Below, piece after piece: positions 34,867 to 44,798 of a stretch of DNA of 64,000 nucleotides (within the stretch, counting starts at the first letter, position 1; each line of letters begins with the position of its first letter). This DNA is from Candidatus Aquirickettsiella gammari (GTDB lineage Bacteria; Pseudomonadota; Gammaproteobacteria; Diplorickettsiales; Diplorickettsiaceae), in the NCBI GenBank assembly GCA_002290645.2, contig NMOS02000008.1:1-64000 (forward strand), written 5' to 3'. A program made the translations under genes and the position numbers. The notes under the pieces are model-generated. The model was not told the DNA's origin and searched no databases. It was given only the letters and a program-made list of their open reading frames with translations.

Positions 34867-35583
34867 TTATATCGTTTCAGGTAATTTTGCACCTAATTCA
34901 ATTATAGGATTCATATCACCAGATACGGAAGATTTATTTCTTAGATATTGAATTTCCATAAAGGATTTTTCCTGTTGTTTTGCGCTTTTCCAAATAAATC
35001 TAGCTAGATTTTCTGGGTCTAAATATCCATCCATTTCAATATTATTTTCATAATAAAAAGGTGTGCGTAAACCACCGGGATTAACCAATAACACTTTCGA
35101 CCCTATTAAATCACGCGATAATTCATTAGCAAAAGTTCGAGCAAACGTGGACTTAGCTGCGCATAAACTACAATAAACCGCTTCGTGTAAGCGCATTCGC
35201 CAAGAAGAACAGGAAGCAATTACAATTAAATGGTAAGAATTTTTTCTCTGTTTATGTAATTGATGAATTATTTTAACTGGAACTTTATAATGCAAATCGA
35301 ACAAAACATCCAACTCAGATTCTGTGGTTTCTGCAAAGGATTTTTTCAGAAATACGCCAGTGTACCAAACGAGGTAGTTAAAATCTCTATCAAATACAGA
35401 CGGTAGTAAAGGTAACGATATGTCTGTAAAATAATCAGGATTACATGTCTTTAATGATGACACTTCACCGACATTCGGATAAGAGACAAAATGTGTTTCG
35501 GATCGAATGTTATACTCTAAAGAAACTTGTGCAAGCTCAGGCCCTAGACCTCGACTAGCAGAAATTATAATTGCTTTTTCCAT
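34867..35583 (-). CDS. Short-chain dehydrogenase/reductase
   Basis: A 238-residue SDR. The nucleotide motif is ISASRGLGPELA (variant of TGxxxGxG), and the catalytic block is IASCSSWRMRLHEAVYCSLCAAKSTF, where Ser, Tyr and Lys are present as S..(x)n..Y-CSLCAA-K. The NPGGLRTPF segment follows. It starts at the TAATG overlap with the NRPS stop, so it is co-translated. It probably oxidises or reduces a hydroxyl or keto group on the amino acid or nucleoside intermediate. Confidence 0.8.
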   Translation of the reverse strand: MEKAIIISASRGLGPELAQVSLEYNIRSETHFVSYPNVGEVSSLKTCNPDYFTDISLPLLPSVFDRDFNYLVWYTGVFLKKSFAETTESELDVLFDLHYKVPVKIIHQLHKQRKNSYHLIVIASCSSWRMRLHEAVYCSLCAAKSTFARTFANELSRDLIGSKVLLVNPGGLRTPFYYENNIEMDGYLDPENLARFIWKSAKQQEKSFMEIQYLRNKSSVSGDMNPIIELGAKLPETI

Positions 35584-38500
35584 TATATTGCTAACTCACT
35601 CATTCCGATTAACTTTTCAGCTGTTTCAATAAAATTATTTATAAATGTATCAATTTCCATAGCAGTAAAAATACTTTCGCGATATCTGACTTTAAGTATG
35701 ACTTCTTCATTATTATCCGTAATTCTAACTGATAAATGTCGACGTACCTCAGAAGTAGATTTAATAGATAAAGGTATAATATTAAAATTATCATTTTGAT
35801 AAAATTGATTGGTTTTCTCATAGTCAAATAAAACATTAAATAAATCGTTGGCTTTACCTGGTCCAAAAATAATTTGACGATAGATATTTTCAATTGTAAC
35901 AAATGTATGCAATATATTATTTATATTACTAATAGTATGTTTAATTAAATCTTCAAAGTTAATGATTTTTTTAAAATCGACAATTGATAAAAATTGCTCA
36001 CTGAGAGGGCCGATCATATTCGACCAGCGTGAGTTATTTCTTTTTGAAATGTTAATACCTACAGCAAAAAGTTCTTGCTTATATAATAGATACAAACACA
36101 TTTTTAAATTCGATAAATAAAAAACAAAAAAAGTAATACCATGCTCTTTTACAAAAGCTCTAATTTTTTCAATTATGTTCTTTGGGATAGATCGTTCAGT
36201 ATACCCTCCAACTAAATCGTTCCCGTGACTTTCCTTAAAATTTATTAAATAATTTTGGCTTTGCAAAATATTTTTCCAATTTATCAATTGACTTTTATAT
36301 TCTTTTTTCTCTTTTTGTTGTTTTTCATGCTCTATAAATTCAAAAAAAAGAATGTCGTTATTGATTTGCGTTTGATATGAACCTATACAAGCTGACTTGT
36401 AGAATGTTAATAATTTATTTATTATCAATGCGCCGGAAGTTGGATCCGAAATCAGATGGTGTATATATAGGTATATATAAAAACTATTTGACGTGCATTT
36501 AAAAACTGAAAATTTAAATAATGGATCTGTTTCAAAATTTACATTTGCATTATTTAAAATAGCATATTCAGTTTCTAAAACATTATTTCTTTCTTTTGGA
36601 GATAAATGAGATAAATCATGATAATGATAAAAAACATTTTTAATTTTTTCATTAACACATATAGCATGGCTATCAAAATTATCAAAATAAATATTGGCCC
36701 TTAATATAGGTTGATTGTTTATTAATGAAAAAACAGCATGTTCCATCGCGCCAATATTTATCTCATTTTTTACTTCAAACGACATTACTATATTATTTAT
36801 AGAAAGGGATCCTTTTGCCATTCGTAATAACCATAATTGATTATCGCTCAGCGGAGAGCTTATTTTTTTTATAGATGAGGGATACAAAACATTATTAATA
36901 GAACGCTTTTCTATTTTATTTTCTTCAAGAAATTTTTTGAAAGTTATAATGGTCGGATTTTCAAACAATACAGTCACATTTAAATCTAGAAAAAATTTTT
37001 CTTTAATTTTGCCAATAAGCTCAAGTGCACTAAGAGAATCTCCCCCCGCATCAAAAAAATCTTGATCCTCTTTAAACATAGGGTCTCTTAGTGTTTCCCG
37101 CCATAGTTGTATCAAATCTGAATCAAATATATCTGAATTGGCTTTACTCGAGTCTTTATATAAATCACATTCTCGAATAAGATGAGCTAATTTAGGTTTA
37201 TCTACTTTTTGATTAATTGTAAATGGAAGTTCATCTAAAACAATAAAAATGCTTGGAACCATATATTCCGGTAAATTTACTCTCAAAATACTTTTTAACT
37301 TTTCGACTATATTCTCTTTTGTATCTTTACCTACAATAAATGCCACTAATTTATCATAAGTTTGTTCTTTTTCGGTTCCAATGACACATACATCATTAAC
37401 TAATGCCGATTTTAATATATGGTGCTCAATCTCTATAGGTTCAATACGATAACCTCTTAATTTTATTTGATCATCCGTGCGACCCATAAATACCAGATTG
37501 CCATCATTTAATTTTTTAGCAAGATCACCTGTTTTATATAAGCGAATATTTTCAGTATTAATTACTACATTAGTAAATTTTTTCTCGGTTAATTCAGAAT
37601 TATTAAGATAACCTCGACCTATCCCTTCCCCAGCTATATATAGATTACCTGTCCGCTCAAATCCTACTTCTCTCATTTTGTTATCTAATATAAAAGCCTG
37701 CATATTTTTAATTGGTTTACCAATAGGTATTATGCTTAACGAATTTATATTTACTTTTTTTGAAAGCCAATAAGTGATATGTATACTGGCTTCTGTTGGT
37801 CCATATACATTGCACAATTCTAACTGGGGTAATCGATTTTTCATGTTGAGCAGATCAGATAACCTCCATGATTCTCCCCCACCTATTATAAGCTCTAAAC
37901 TCCTGCATTCACTGAATTTATCCTGACTAAGTAACATCCTGAATAGAGTTGGTCCTGCGTGAAAAATTCGAAATTTATTAGCAATAATAGCATCACATAT
38001 TTTAGCCGGATCTTTTTCTTTATTCGATAAGATGACACTTCCACCTACTGACAATGGCCAAAAAATCATCCAGACTGAAGGATCAAAACCTAAAGAAGTA
38101 TTTAATAGAAACTTATCAAAAGACTGTAATGAAAAAATATCTTCCATTTGGCTGAGAGTATTATAAACATTGCGATGCTCAATCATTACACCTTTAGGCA
38201 ATCCGGTTGACCCTGAAGTGTAAATAACATATGCAAGATCCGTATTGGTTATATAAACTGTTGGATTTTTTTTAGAGTAATTTTGAAAAATTTTTTCGGA
38301 AATACTAATAATGGAAATTTTTAAATGCGAATACTTTGTTTGTAGTAATTCATCGTCAGTAAGGACAATAGTGATCCCTGCATCTTGAATCATAAAACTT
38401 AGTCTATCGGCAGGATGCTCTGGGTCGAGTGGCAAGTAAGCACATCCTGCTTTTAGTACTGCAATGACTGAGATTATTTGTTCAATTCCAGTCTTAAAAA

Positions 38501-38687
38501 AAATACCGACTATGAAATCAGAGCTCGGTTTAGCTCCTTGTGCTATTAAGAAATGAGCTAACTGGTTAGCTCTCTCATTAAGATCTTTATAGTTAATAAT
38601 CTTAAGATCAAACTCTAAAGCAGTCAAAGTTGGATATAGGAGAGCACTTGATTCAAAACTGGAATGCAATAATTTACTTTGCATCAT
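35583..38687 (-). CDS. Single-module NRPS: adenylation, carrier and condensation domains
   Basis: A 1034-residue synthetase. The adenylation domain (about 1-500) has YTSGSTGLPKG near 156-166, NVYGPTEA, YKTGDLA and the last Lys in INQKVDK (K494). The carrier domain has DFFDAGGDSL with Ser551 for the phosphopantetheine arm. The condensation domain (about 605-1030) has HHLISD (H743, H744, D748). The by-eye substrate code is D-P-W-T-I-G-V-I-H-K, nearest to threonine-type codes but not diagnostic. The A-PCP-C order with no thioesterase suggests transfer of the loaded amino acid to a soluble amine such as the nucleoside. It overlaps the aldo/keto reductase gene by 14 bases. Confidence 0.92.
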   Translation of the reverse strand: MMQSKLLHSSFESSALLYPTLTALEFDLKIINYKDLNERANQLAHFLIAQGAKPSSDFIVGIFFKTGIEQIISVIAVLKAGCAYLPLDPEHPADRLSFMIQDAGITIVLTDDELLQTKYSHLKISIISISEKIFQNYSKKNPTVYITNTDLAYVIYTSGSTGLPKGVMIEHRNVYNTLSQMEDIFSLQSFDKFLLNTSLGFDPSVWMIFWPLSVGGSVILSNKEKDPAKICDAIIANKFRIFHAGPTLFRMLLSQDKFSECRSLELIIGGGESWRLSDLLNMKNRLPQLELCNVYGPTEASIHITYWLSKKVNINSLSIIPIGKPIKNMQAFILDNKMREVGFERTGNLYIAGEGIGRGYLNNSELTEKKFTNVVINTENIRLYKTGDLAKKLNDGNLVFMGRTDDQIKLRGYRIEPIEIEHHILKSALVNDVCVIGTEKEQTYDKLVAFIVGKDTKENIVEKLKSILRVNLPEYMVPSIFIVLDELPFTINQKVDKPKLAHLIRECDLYKDSSKANSDIFDSDLIQLWRETLRDPMFKEDQDFFDAGGDSLSALELIGKIKEKFFLDLNVTVLFENPTIITFKKFLEENKIEKRSINNVLYPSSIKKISSPLSDNQLWLLRMAKGSLSINNIVMSFEVKNEINIGAMEHAVFSLINNQPILRANIYFDNFDSHAICVNEKIKNVFYHYHDLSHLSPKERNNVLETEYAILNNANVNFETDPLFKFSVFKCTSNSFYIYLYIHHLISDPTSGALIINKLLTFYKSACIGSYQTQINNDILFFEFIEHEKQQKEKKEYKSQLINWKNILQSQNYLINFKESHGNDLVGGYTERSIPKNIIEKIRAFVKEHGITFFVFYLSNLKMCLYLLYKQELFAVGINISKRNNSRWSNMIGPLSEQFLSIVDFKKIINFEDLIKHTISNINNILHTFVTIENIYRQIIFGPGKANDLFNVLFDYEKTNQFYQNDNFNIIPLSIKSTSEVRRHLSVRITDNNEEVILKVRYRESIFTAMEIDTFINNFIETAEKLIGMSELAI

Positions 38688-39627
38688 TTACCTCAAAAAT
38701 TGTATTAAGCTCATTATCAATTTCTGGAGAAATTTTGTTTTTAAGACCCACAGCAGAAATATTTTCTAATAACTGGTCTTCATTTGAAGCGCCTATAATA
38801 ACTGTACTAACAAATTGTTTGGATAAAATCCAAGCAATAGAAAGCTGAGCCGGTGTCCAGCCCAACTTTTGTGCTAATAATACCAGCCGATTAGCTTTAT
38901 CAATTCGGCTCTGAAAATCGTTTCCTATAAATCTTTTTTCTGATTGTAAACGAGATTTTTCTGGAAACCCTTTACTATATTTGCCTGTTAAAATTCCAGA
39001 AGCTAAGGGACCCCAGGTTGTAAGACCCATTCCATATTTTTGATATAATTTTTTATATTCTTCTTCAACCCGATAGCGATTAAAAAGGTTGTATTCTGAT
39101 TGTTCGGTAGAAGGAGAAATACAATGCATATCTTGTGCAAGCTTATAAGCCATTTCAATCTGACCTGATGACCACTCGGATGTCCCCCAATAAATAGCAT
39201 GACCATCACGAATTATCTTATCCATTGCTAGTATAGTTTCTTCGATTGGAGTTAAAGGATCGGGGCGATGGCAAAAAACAATATCTACATAATCTAATTG
39301 CAAACGTCTTAGGGAATTTTTAATTCCTTCCAATAAATGTTTGCGAGATAAACCTATATCATTAACTCCATCGCCACCCCAATACAGTTTAGTAGTAATA
39401 ACTAAAGATTCACGTTGGTAGGAACGAAATACTTCACCCATCAGACACTCAGCCATTCCCTCAGCATATCGTTCAGCATTATCAAAAAAATTAATTCCTT
39501 TATCAATTGCGATATTAACTATTTTTTTTGCATGCTTGACGCTAAGATGCTTGCTAAAAGTAAGCCAAGGCCCTAATGAAAGCTCACTTACTCGAATTCC
39601 AGCTTTTCCTAATTGTCTATAGTCCAT
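38674..39627 (-). CDS. Aldo/keto reductase
   Basis: A 317-residue NADPH-dependent reductase of the potassium-channel beta-subunit-like branch. The catalytic tetrad is visible: Asp in NFFDNAERYAEG, Tyr in the same segment, Lys in VITTKLYWG and His in VFCHRPDP. The cofactor part near the C-terminus is STVIIGASNEDQLLEN. It is first in the leftward part of the cluster with the NRPS downstream. The substrate is unknown; a sugar-derived aldehyde or ketone of the nucleoside is plausible. Confidence 0.9.
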   Translation of the reverse strand: MDYRQLGKAGIRVSELSLGPWLTFSKHLSVKHAKKIVNIAIDKGINFFDNAERYAEGMAECLMGEVFRSYQRESLVITTKLYWGGDGVNDIGLSRKHLLEGIKNSLRRLQLDYVDIVFCHRPDPLTPIEETILAMDKIIRDGHAIYWGTSEWSSGQIEMAYKLAQDMHCISPSTEQSEYNLFNRYRVEEEYKKLYQKYGMGLTTWGPLASGILTGKYSKGFPEKSRLQSEKRFIGNDFQSRIDKANRLVLLAQKLGWTPAQLSIAWILSKQFVSTVIIGASNEDQLLENISAVGLKNKISPEIDNELNTIFEVNDAK

Positions 39628-39759
39628 AAAAAATGATATTTTTTTTAATTATTTCAGATTAATTACTTGATCCCTACAAATAAGATATTTCATGATCACC
39701 ATAATATTATTATATAATGAATTATCTATTTACCAAAATTAATTATGTAATTTAACCTT

Positions 39760-40866
39760 ATGACTTTTATCTTAAAAGACTTTATACATCCAAGTTTTAA
39801 ACAGATTCAAGTTAAAGATAAAATACGTTACAATAATTTATTGAATTTATCTACTAATGAACTTAAACATACTATCCTTGACAAGCTAGATAAAAAATAT
39901 CGTAAAAATAATCTTAGCGATATCACCCGTTGTTACCCGTGCTTGGTAACACCTCGTCTTTTTTTATCTAAATATTTCCATTTAAGTGATAATCAAATCC
40001 TGTTAGCTCCCGGTTCAGATCTTTTAATTAACTTAGTATTACTCAGCTTTAACCGTACTAAATCCATTATCATATGTAACCCAGAATATTATAGTTACAG
40101 AGATTATGCTCTGTTAAATGGTTATAAAATTATTAATGCAGACATTATAAGTACATCAAAAGAAGAAAGTTTAATAACCTATATAAAACTTTTAATGAAC
40201 ACATCCTCTTCAATAGTTGTATTAAGCAATCCTAATGGAGTCACAGGACTTAGTATTCAAATAGAAGATATGGACAACATTGCTAAAATTTGTGACAAGC
40301 ATAATCATTTGCTGATCATTGACGAAGCCTATAGTGCTTTTTATAAATTAGATCACCGTCCCCTTTTAAAAAATTATAAAAATATCCTCATTTTAAAAAC
40401 TTTTTCAAAATCGCATGGAATCGCTGGTTTGAGATTTGCCACTGCATTTGGACAAAATGATCTAATAAGTTCTATAAGAAAAACTGGCATTGAAAATGCT
40501 GTGAGCAGCGTTTCCATAAATTATTTTATTTTTTTAATTAACCATGAAGATAAAATAAACCAGATTTATAATGATATTCTTACTACTAAGAAAATTTTTA
40601 TTAATTTTTTATATAGCGAATTTCCTCAATGGGAAGTATATAAAACATCAACTCACTTTTGCACTATAGATGTAAAAGATGAAAAGATTGCACTAGAATT
40701 AATTGATATTTTTAAACTAAAAAATATTATAATTAAATTTTTAGGGTATGTAAGCCAATTAAATACTTGCATTAGAATTACTATTTCGGAAGGGAAATAT
40801 ATGAAAAATGTAATTGAAATATTAAAAGATTATAATTTAAAAAATATAAAGAAAAAGCATTTATAA
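39760..40866 (+). CDS. HisC-like class I/II aminotransferase (NikK/PolI-like role)
   Basis: A 368-residue PLP enzyme. The PLP-binding Asp lies in LLIIDEAYSAFYK and the Schiff-base Lys in LKTFSKSHGIAGLR, both in the histidinol-phosphate aminotransferase style; SNPNGVTG is the Asn/Pro motif. Nikkomycin and polyoxin pathways use a similar enzyme (NikK/PolI) to convert the 5'-keto nucleoside acid to aminohexuronic acid. It overlaps the downstream MFS gene by one base and is divergent from the aldo/keto reductase, so the gap 39628-39759 holds a promoter pair. This part is extremely AT-rich. Confidence 0.85.
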   Translation: MTFILKDFIHPSFKQIQVKDKIRYNNLLNLSTNELKHTILDKLDKKYRKNNLSDITRCYPCLVTPRLFLSKYFHLSDNQILLAPGSDLLINLVLLSFNRTKSIIICNPEYYSYRDYALLNGYKIINADIISTSKEESLITYIKLLMNTSSSIVVLSNPNGVTGLSIQIEDMDNIAKICDKHNHLLIIDEAYSAFYKLDHRPLLKNYKNILILKTFSKSHGIAGLRFATAFGQNDLISSIRKTGIENAVSSVSINYFIFLINHEDKINQIYNDILTTKKIFINFLYSEFPQWEVYKTSTHFCTIDVKDEKIALELIDIFKLKNIIIKFLGYVSQLNTCIRITISEGKYMKNVIEILKDYNLKNIKKKHL

Positions 40867-42149
40867 TGCTCACAGATTCTACAGAAAATAAGGTAGAAAC
40901 AAATAAAATATTTGGTCAATTAATATTAATTCATATTATTGTTTTATTAACTTATATTGGCCTTAGTTTACCTTACTCAATTTTTCCTAGCCTATTTGCT
41001 GCAAATAAATCAAATATAAGTATTCTACAATACAGCCTACTTATTAGTATTTATCCTCTTGGACAAGCCATAGGAATGGTAATTTTTGGTAATATTTCAG
41101 ATACTTCTGGTCGAAAGAAAGTTTTACTTTTTACTTTATGTGGAGCAATGATTACTTACCTATTTTCTGGGGTATTAATTGCTACCCATTCGTATATTCT
41201 ACTTACCATTATTAGGTTTTTTTGTGGTATGTTTGAAGGAAATTATTCTATAGCCTTATCCGTTGTCCATGATTTAGCACAAAGACCAGGAAAAACAAAA
41301 GTAAAATGGTTTGGTAGAATAAATATAGCATTAACTTTAGGGTTTATAATAGGACCCTTTCTTGGAAGTATTTTTTCTGATAAAAATATAATCAGTTGGT
41401 TTGATTATAGCACTCCATTTTATTTAGCGGCATTAATAACTGTAGCCACTTATATTGCCGTGAAAATTTTTTTTATCGAAACGTTAGATCAAAAAACATT
41501 TTTTCGAAATAGATGGGGGATGATATTAAAGACGAGTATAAACAGAATCTTTTTTTGCTTAAAAAAACCAATCATTAATTCATTAATATTAATTAATTTA
41601 TTCATCACAATATCAACAGATATATTATATCAATTTATTCCTGTTTACCTAGTTCATAAGTGGAATTCTTCTCAAAAAATTTTAGCCTTTGCCATTTTTA
41701 TTTTATCGATTGGAAAAATTGCAGGGAATGGTTATTTAATTAATGTTTTCGATAAAGTTATAAAAAATTCTTTGATTACTATTGCTTTAGGTTTAATAAT
41801 GCTATTCTTAATAACATTGGAATTAATTTTTTCCAATGATACATATAGATATTTGGGATTATTATTTTTACTTGGAATATGTATTGCTATTATTATTACT
41901 AATATGTCAGTAATAATTTCGAATTCCACGAGTACTCAAACACAAGGCACTGTATTAAGTGTTTCACAAAGCTTAAGAATATTGATAGGAGCACTATTTT
42001 GTAATGTGGCCGCACTCACTTGTTACGTATCTTTTAGTGCTCCATTTATACTAAGTATTACTTTCTCTGGGGTAGCTTTGTTAACCATATTCCTTTTTTC
42101 GAAAAAATATTCATATTTAGAAATAAAATGTGTAGAAAGTACATACTGA
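40866..42149 (+). CDS. MFS transporter, candidate product exporter
   Basis: A 427-residue protein with about 12 membrane helices. The family motif between helices 2 and 3 is GNISDTSGRKKVLL, and a motif-C-like GFIIGPFLGSIF lies in helix 5, typical of drug antiporters. It is translationally coupled to the aminotransferase gene. Peptidyl-nucleoside clusters carry exporters that also give self-protection; that role is inferred from position. Confidence 0.88.
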   Translation: MLTDSTENKVETNKIFGQLILIHIIVLLTYIGLSLPYSIFPSLFAANKSNISILQYSLLISIYPLGQAIGMVIFGNISDTSGRKKVLLFTLCGAMITYLFSGVLIATHSYILLTIIRFFCGMFEGNYSIALSVVHDLAQRPGKTKVKWFGRINIALTLGFIIGPFLGSIFSDKNIISWFDYSTPFYLAALITVATYIAVKIFFIETLDQKTFFRNRWGMILKTSINRIFFCLKKPIINSLILINLFITISTDILYQFIPVYLVHKWNSSQKILAFAIFILSIGKIAGNGYLINVFDKVIKNSLITIALGLIMLFLITLELIFSNDTYRYLGLLFLLGICIAIIITNMSVIISNSTSTQTQGTVLSVSQSLRILIGALFCNVAALTCYVSFSAPFILSITFSGVALLTIFLFSKKYSYLEIKCVESTY

Positions 42150-42254
42150 TTTCGACAAATCTTAAATTAGTCACTAGAGATAGCGCAGGGAACCGAGATA
42201 TTTTGAGATAATTTTTTGAATGTACAGATTGATAACTATAGAAAGGAGATAGCT

Positions 42255-44798
42255 ATGCCGGGTTTTGGTTTACAAGCAGTAATGCAAAAAGATGAAGAGA
42301 AAACAAGTAAAGAGTCAATCCACGCTAGGGAAATGGGGCCAGTTGTGGCTGGAAAACTAGTTTTCAATACAAGTGGTTATAATCCTGTGATGCAAATATC
42401 CGTCAAAAAAGGCTTTGCTAACTTTAGTCTTAATTTAACTGAAGAGGAAAATGCCAGTTTAAAGGCATTGCGCATTGAATGCCTTAGTCATTATGAAAAC
42501 TATGGTTCTTTAGAACTGATTCCGTGTGAAGTACGAGGTTTTATCCAATCTTTAGGTAGTGGGAATAGTGAGGTCGCAGAGACTATAACTCGTATTGTTA
42601 TGCGACAAATAAACAGTGTACTAAAATATACTGGTGCTGAAACGGCATGGATTACTATGCGGGCATATACCCCCATCCCAAATTTTGCCGAACCTCGTTG
42701 GCACGCAGATAATTACTATTACCCTACACAAACTATCCAATATAAAGTAGCTATTACTTTAAAAGGAGTTAGTACACTATTTTATGATTCTGAATCAAAG
42801 GAAAGAGAACAACTTGAACTAGTTAGAACTGATAAAGTGCTTTTAAAAAAAGCGCTTACACCAAGTAAGATTGTCAGTGCCGAAACTGGTCAAGGAAGCA
42901 TATTTGTTGTAGGAGCTTGTTATGCACCAATTCATTCTGAGCCTAACATCAATAGTGAACGATTATTATTATCAATGGTGCCGGGAAGCAAAGAGCAAAT
43001 CAGAAAACTATATAAACGGACTCCTGAGCAACAAATTATGCTCCCACTCCTTCAAAAAGGGTTTTACTGCTATTTTTTAGGTCCAAAGCTTAAAGATAAA
43101 TATATTCACTCACCCTATGAGGAAACTGGAATCATTATATTCAATTTATTTAAAACAAGAGGAGAAAGTTTGCTAAAAGCGATTTCTGATATAGTCACAT
43201 CGCAAAACTCTAAAATACAGGCTGAGATTTTAGAAAGTAACTGTGCTGTTAAATTTGTTTTTTCAGGTGGTGCTGTAATTGTTGTTGATGACATTTCAGA
43301 TTACATGTTAGATGCCGGTATTAAGAAAGACAGTGATGTTTATTCGGCATTACTTGAATATTCTAAGCGTTCTCCAATGCAAGAGAGTCAGCCTATCAAT
43401 ACTGCCGCAGCTGCGAGAACTGTAAATACTGCTTCTAGCAGCTCATCAGCGACCCCTGTAAGTAAGCCTAAATTTTCTTTTAATGCTATTCTAGGGGCTA
43501 ATACTTCGGGACTCTTTGTGCCAAAAAATGTTGCTTTACGCATCAATGCTATTGTTAAAATTCCACGTGTTGTCGCTAATGGGTGGAGTAACCCTTTACT
43601 TAATATCAATAATCAAACTACTTTTACTCATTACAATCTTGATTTCTCACAAGGTGAAATAGATGCATTAAAAAGCCTGAAAATTGAATATACAAGTCAT
43701 TATGAAAATTACGGCGAATTGGCATTAGTGCCTTACGAAGTACAAGGTTTTGTCGAATCATTAAGTAACAAAAATATTAGTATATCGAGAATAGTAGCCT
43801 CTGTTATTACTAGAGTAGTTGACAACATTCTTTACTGTACCGGGCAACAAACTGCATGGATTACCTTGCGAGCATTTACACCTGTAAATGCGTTTGCAGA
43901 ACCGAGATGGCATAGAGATAGATTTGACTATCCGCCAAGTGGTGAGCAATACAAAGGAGCTGTCACACTAAAAGGCGATGGCACTATTTTTTATAACGAG
44001 CTTCCTAGCGAAACAGCCGCTTTGAATAGAGTAAAACACGATAAAAAATTGCTTGACCAAGTACTTGATAAAACGCGATTAGCATCTGCACCCTTTGGGC
44101 TTGGTACATTGTTTATTGTAGGCGCAGATAATGCTCCGATACACTCTGAACCACATATTACAACAGAAAGATTATTTCTCGCTGTAGTAACCGGTAGTAA
44201 GGAACAAATTGAAAAAGTCTACCGACAAACTCCCGAACAAGAAATAATGCCGCTTTTATTGGAACAAGATTTTTATTGTTATTTTGTTGGTCCAAAAATC
44301 AAGGATAAATTTAAAGTTTCTCCATATGAAGAAACTGAAATTATTGTCTTTAAAACAATTGATAGCCCAGATACAGATTTATTGAACAAGGCTGCCAGTA
44401 TTGTTACTAGTCACAATAAGAGAATTACTGCAGAACTGCCTGCTGATGATCCCACATTATTAAGACTTTCCTTACCTGAAGGTGGTGTTATCCTTATAAG
44501 AGATATCTCAGCGTATTATTTAATGCAGAAAAAAACAATCAGATCGCCAGATGACATATATAAAGTGTTACAAGAATATATGGCAACTGCCAATAGCTGC
44601 GTTGATCAACTATATACCGAAAGTGCTACTACATCAGCAACTAGTAATAAGCCTTGCTTAGCTAGAAAGCTTACATATAGTGCAATCCCCGGAAGAAATA
44701 CTTGTGGGTTATTTAAGCCTTGCAAAGAATTAGGCACAGCGATTCAAACACAGATTAAAACAGAAGAAACGGATAGAGTTGTGTTCAAATCATATTAG
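42255..44798 (+). CDS. Two-headed HxD...H protein, probable tandem 2OG-oxygenase-like domains
   Basis: An 847-residue protein from ATG 42255 (MPGFGLQAVMQ) after AAGGAG; the frame extends back to a TTG at 42216. It has two about 400-residue repeats and the start of a third at the C-terminus (SAIPGRNTCGLFKP). Each repeat has a possible iron site in a jelly-roll pattern: H150-x-D152, H227 and R236 in the first (PRWHAD, APIHSEP, ERLLLS), H553-x-D555, H630 and R639 in the second. A Ser/Ala/Thr-rich linker joins them. I recognise no family. Function in the cluster is open: nucleoside oxidation, or a separate host-directed role. Confidence 0.7.
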   Translation: MPGFGLQAVMQKDEEKTSKESIHAREMGPVVAGKLVFNTSGYNPVMQISVKKGFANFSLNLTEEENASLKALRIECLSHYENYGSLELIPCEVRGFIQSLGSGNSEVAETITRIVMRQINSVLKYTGAETAWITMRAYTPIPNFAEPRWHADNYYYPTQTIQYKVAITLKGVSTLFYDSESKEREQLELVRTDKVLLKKALTPSKIVSAETGQGSIFVVGACYAPIHSEPNINSERLLLSMVPGSKEQIRKLYKRTPEQQIMLPLLQKGFYCYFLGPKLKDKYIHSPYEETGIIIFNLFKTRGESLLKAISDIVTSQNSKIQAEILESNCAVKFVFSGGAVIVVDDISDYMLDAGIKKDSDVYSALLEYSKRSPMQESQPINTAAAARTVNTASSSSSATPVSKPKFSFNAILGANTSGLFVPKNVALRINAIVKIPRVVANGWSNPLLNINNQTTFTHYNLDFSQGEIDALKSLKIEYTSHYENYGELALVPYEVQGFVESLSNKNISISRIVASVITRVVDNILYCTGQQTAWITLRAFTPVNAFAEPRWHRDRFDYPPSGEQYKGAVTLKGDGTIFYNELPSETAALNRVKHDKKLLDQVLDKTRLASAPFGLGTLFIVGADNAPIHSEPHITTERLFLAVVTGSKEQIEKVYRQTPEQEIMPLLLEQDFYCYFVGPKIKDKFKVSPYEETEIIVFKTIDSPDTDLLNKAASIVTSHNKRITAELPADDPTLLRLSLPEGGVILIRDISAYYLMQKKTIRSPDDIYKVLQEYMATANSCVDQLYTESATTSATSNKPCLARKLTYSAIPGRNTCGLFKPCKELGTAIQTQIKTEETDRVVFKSY

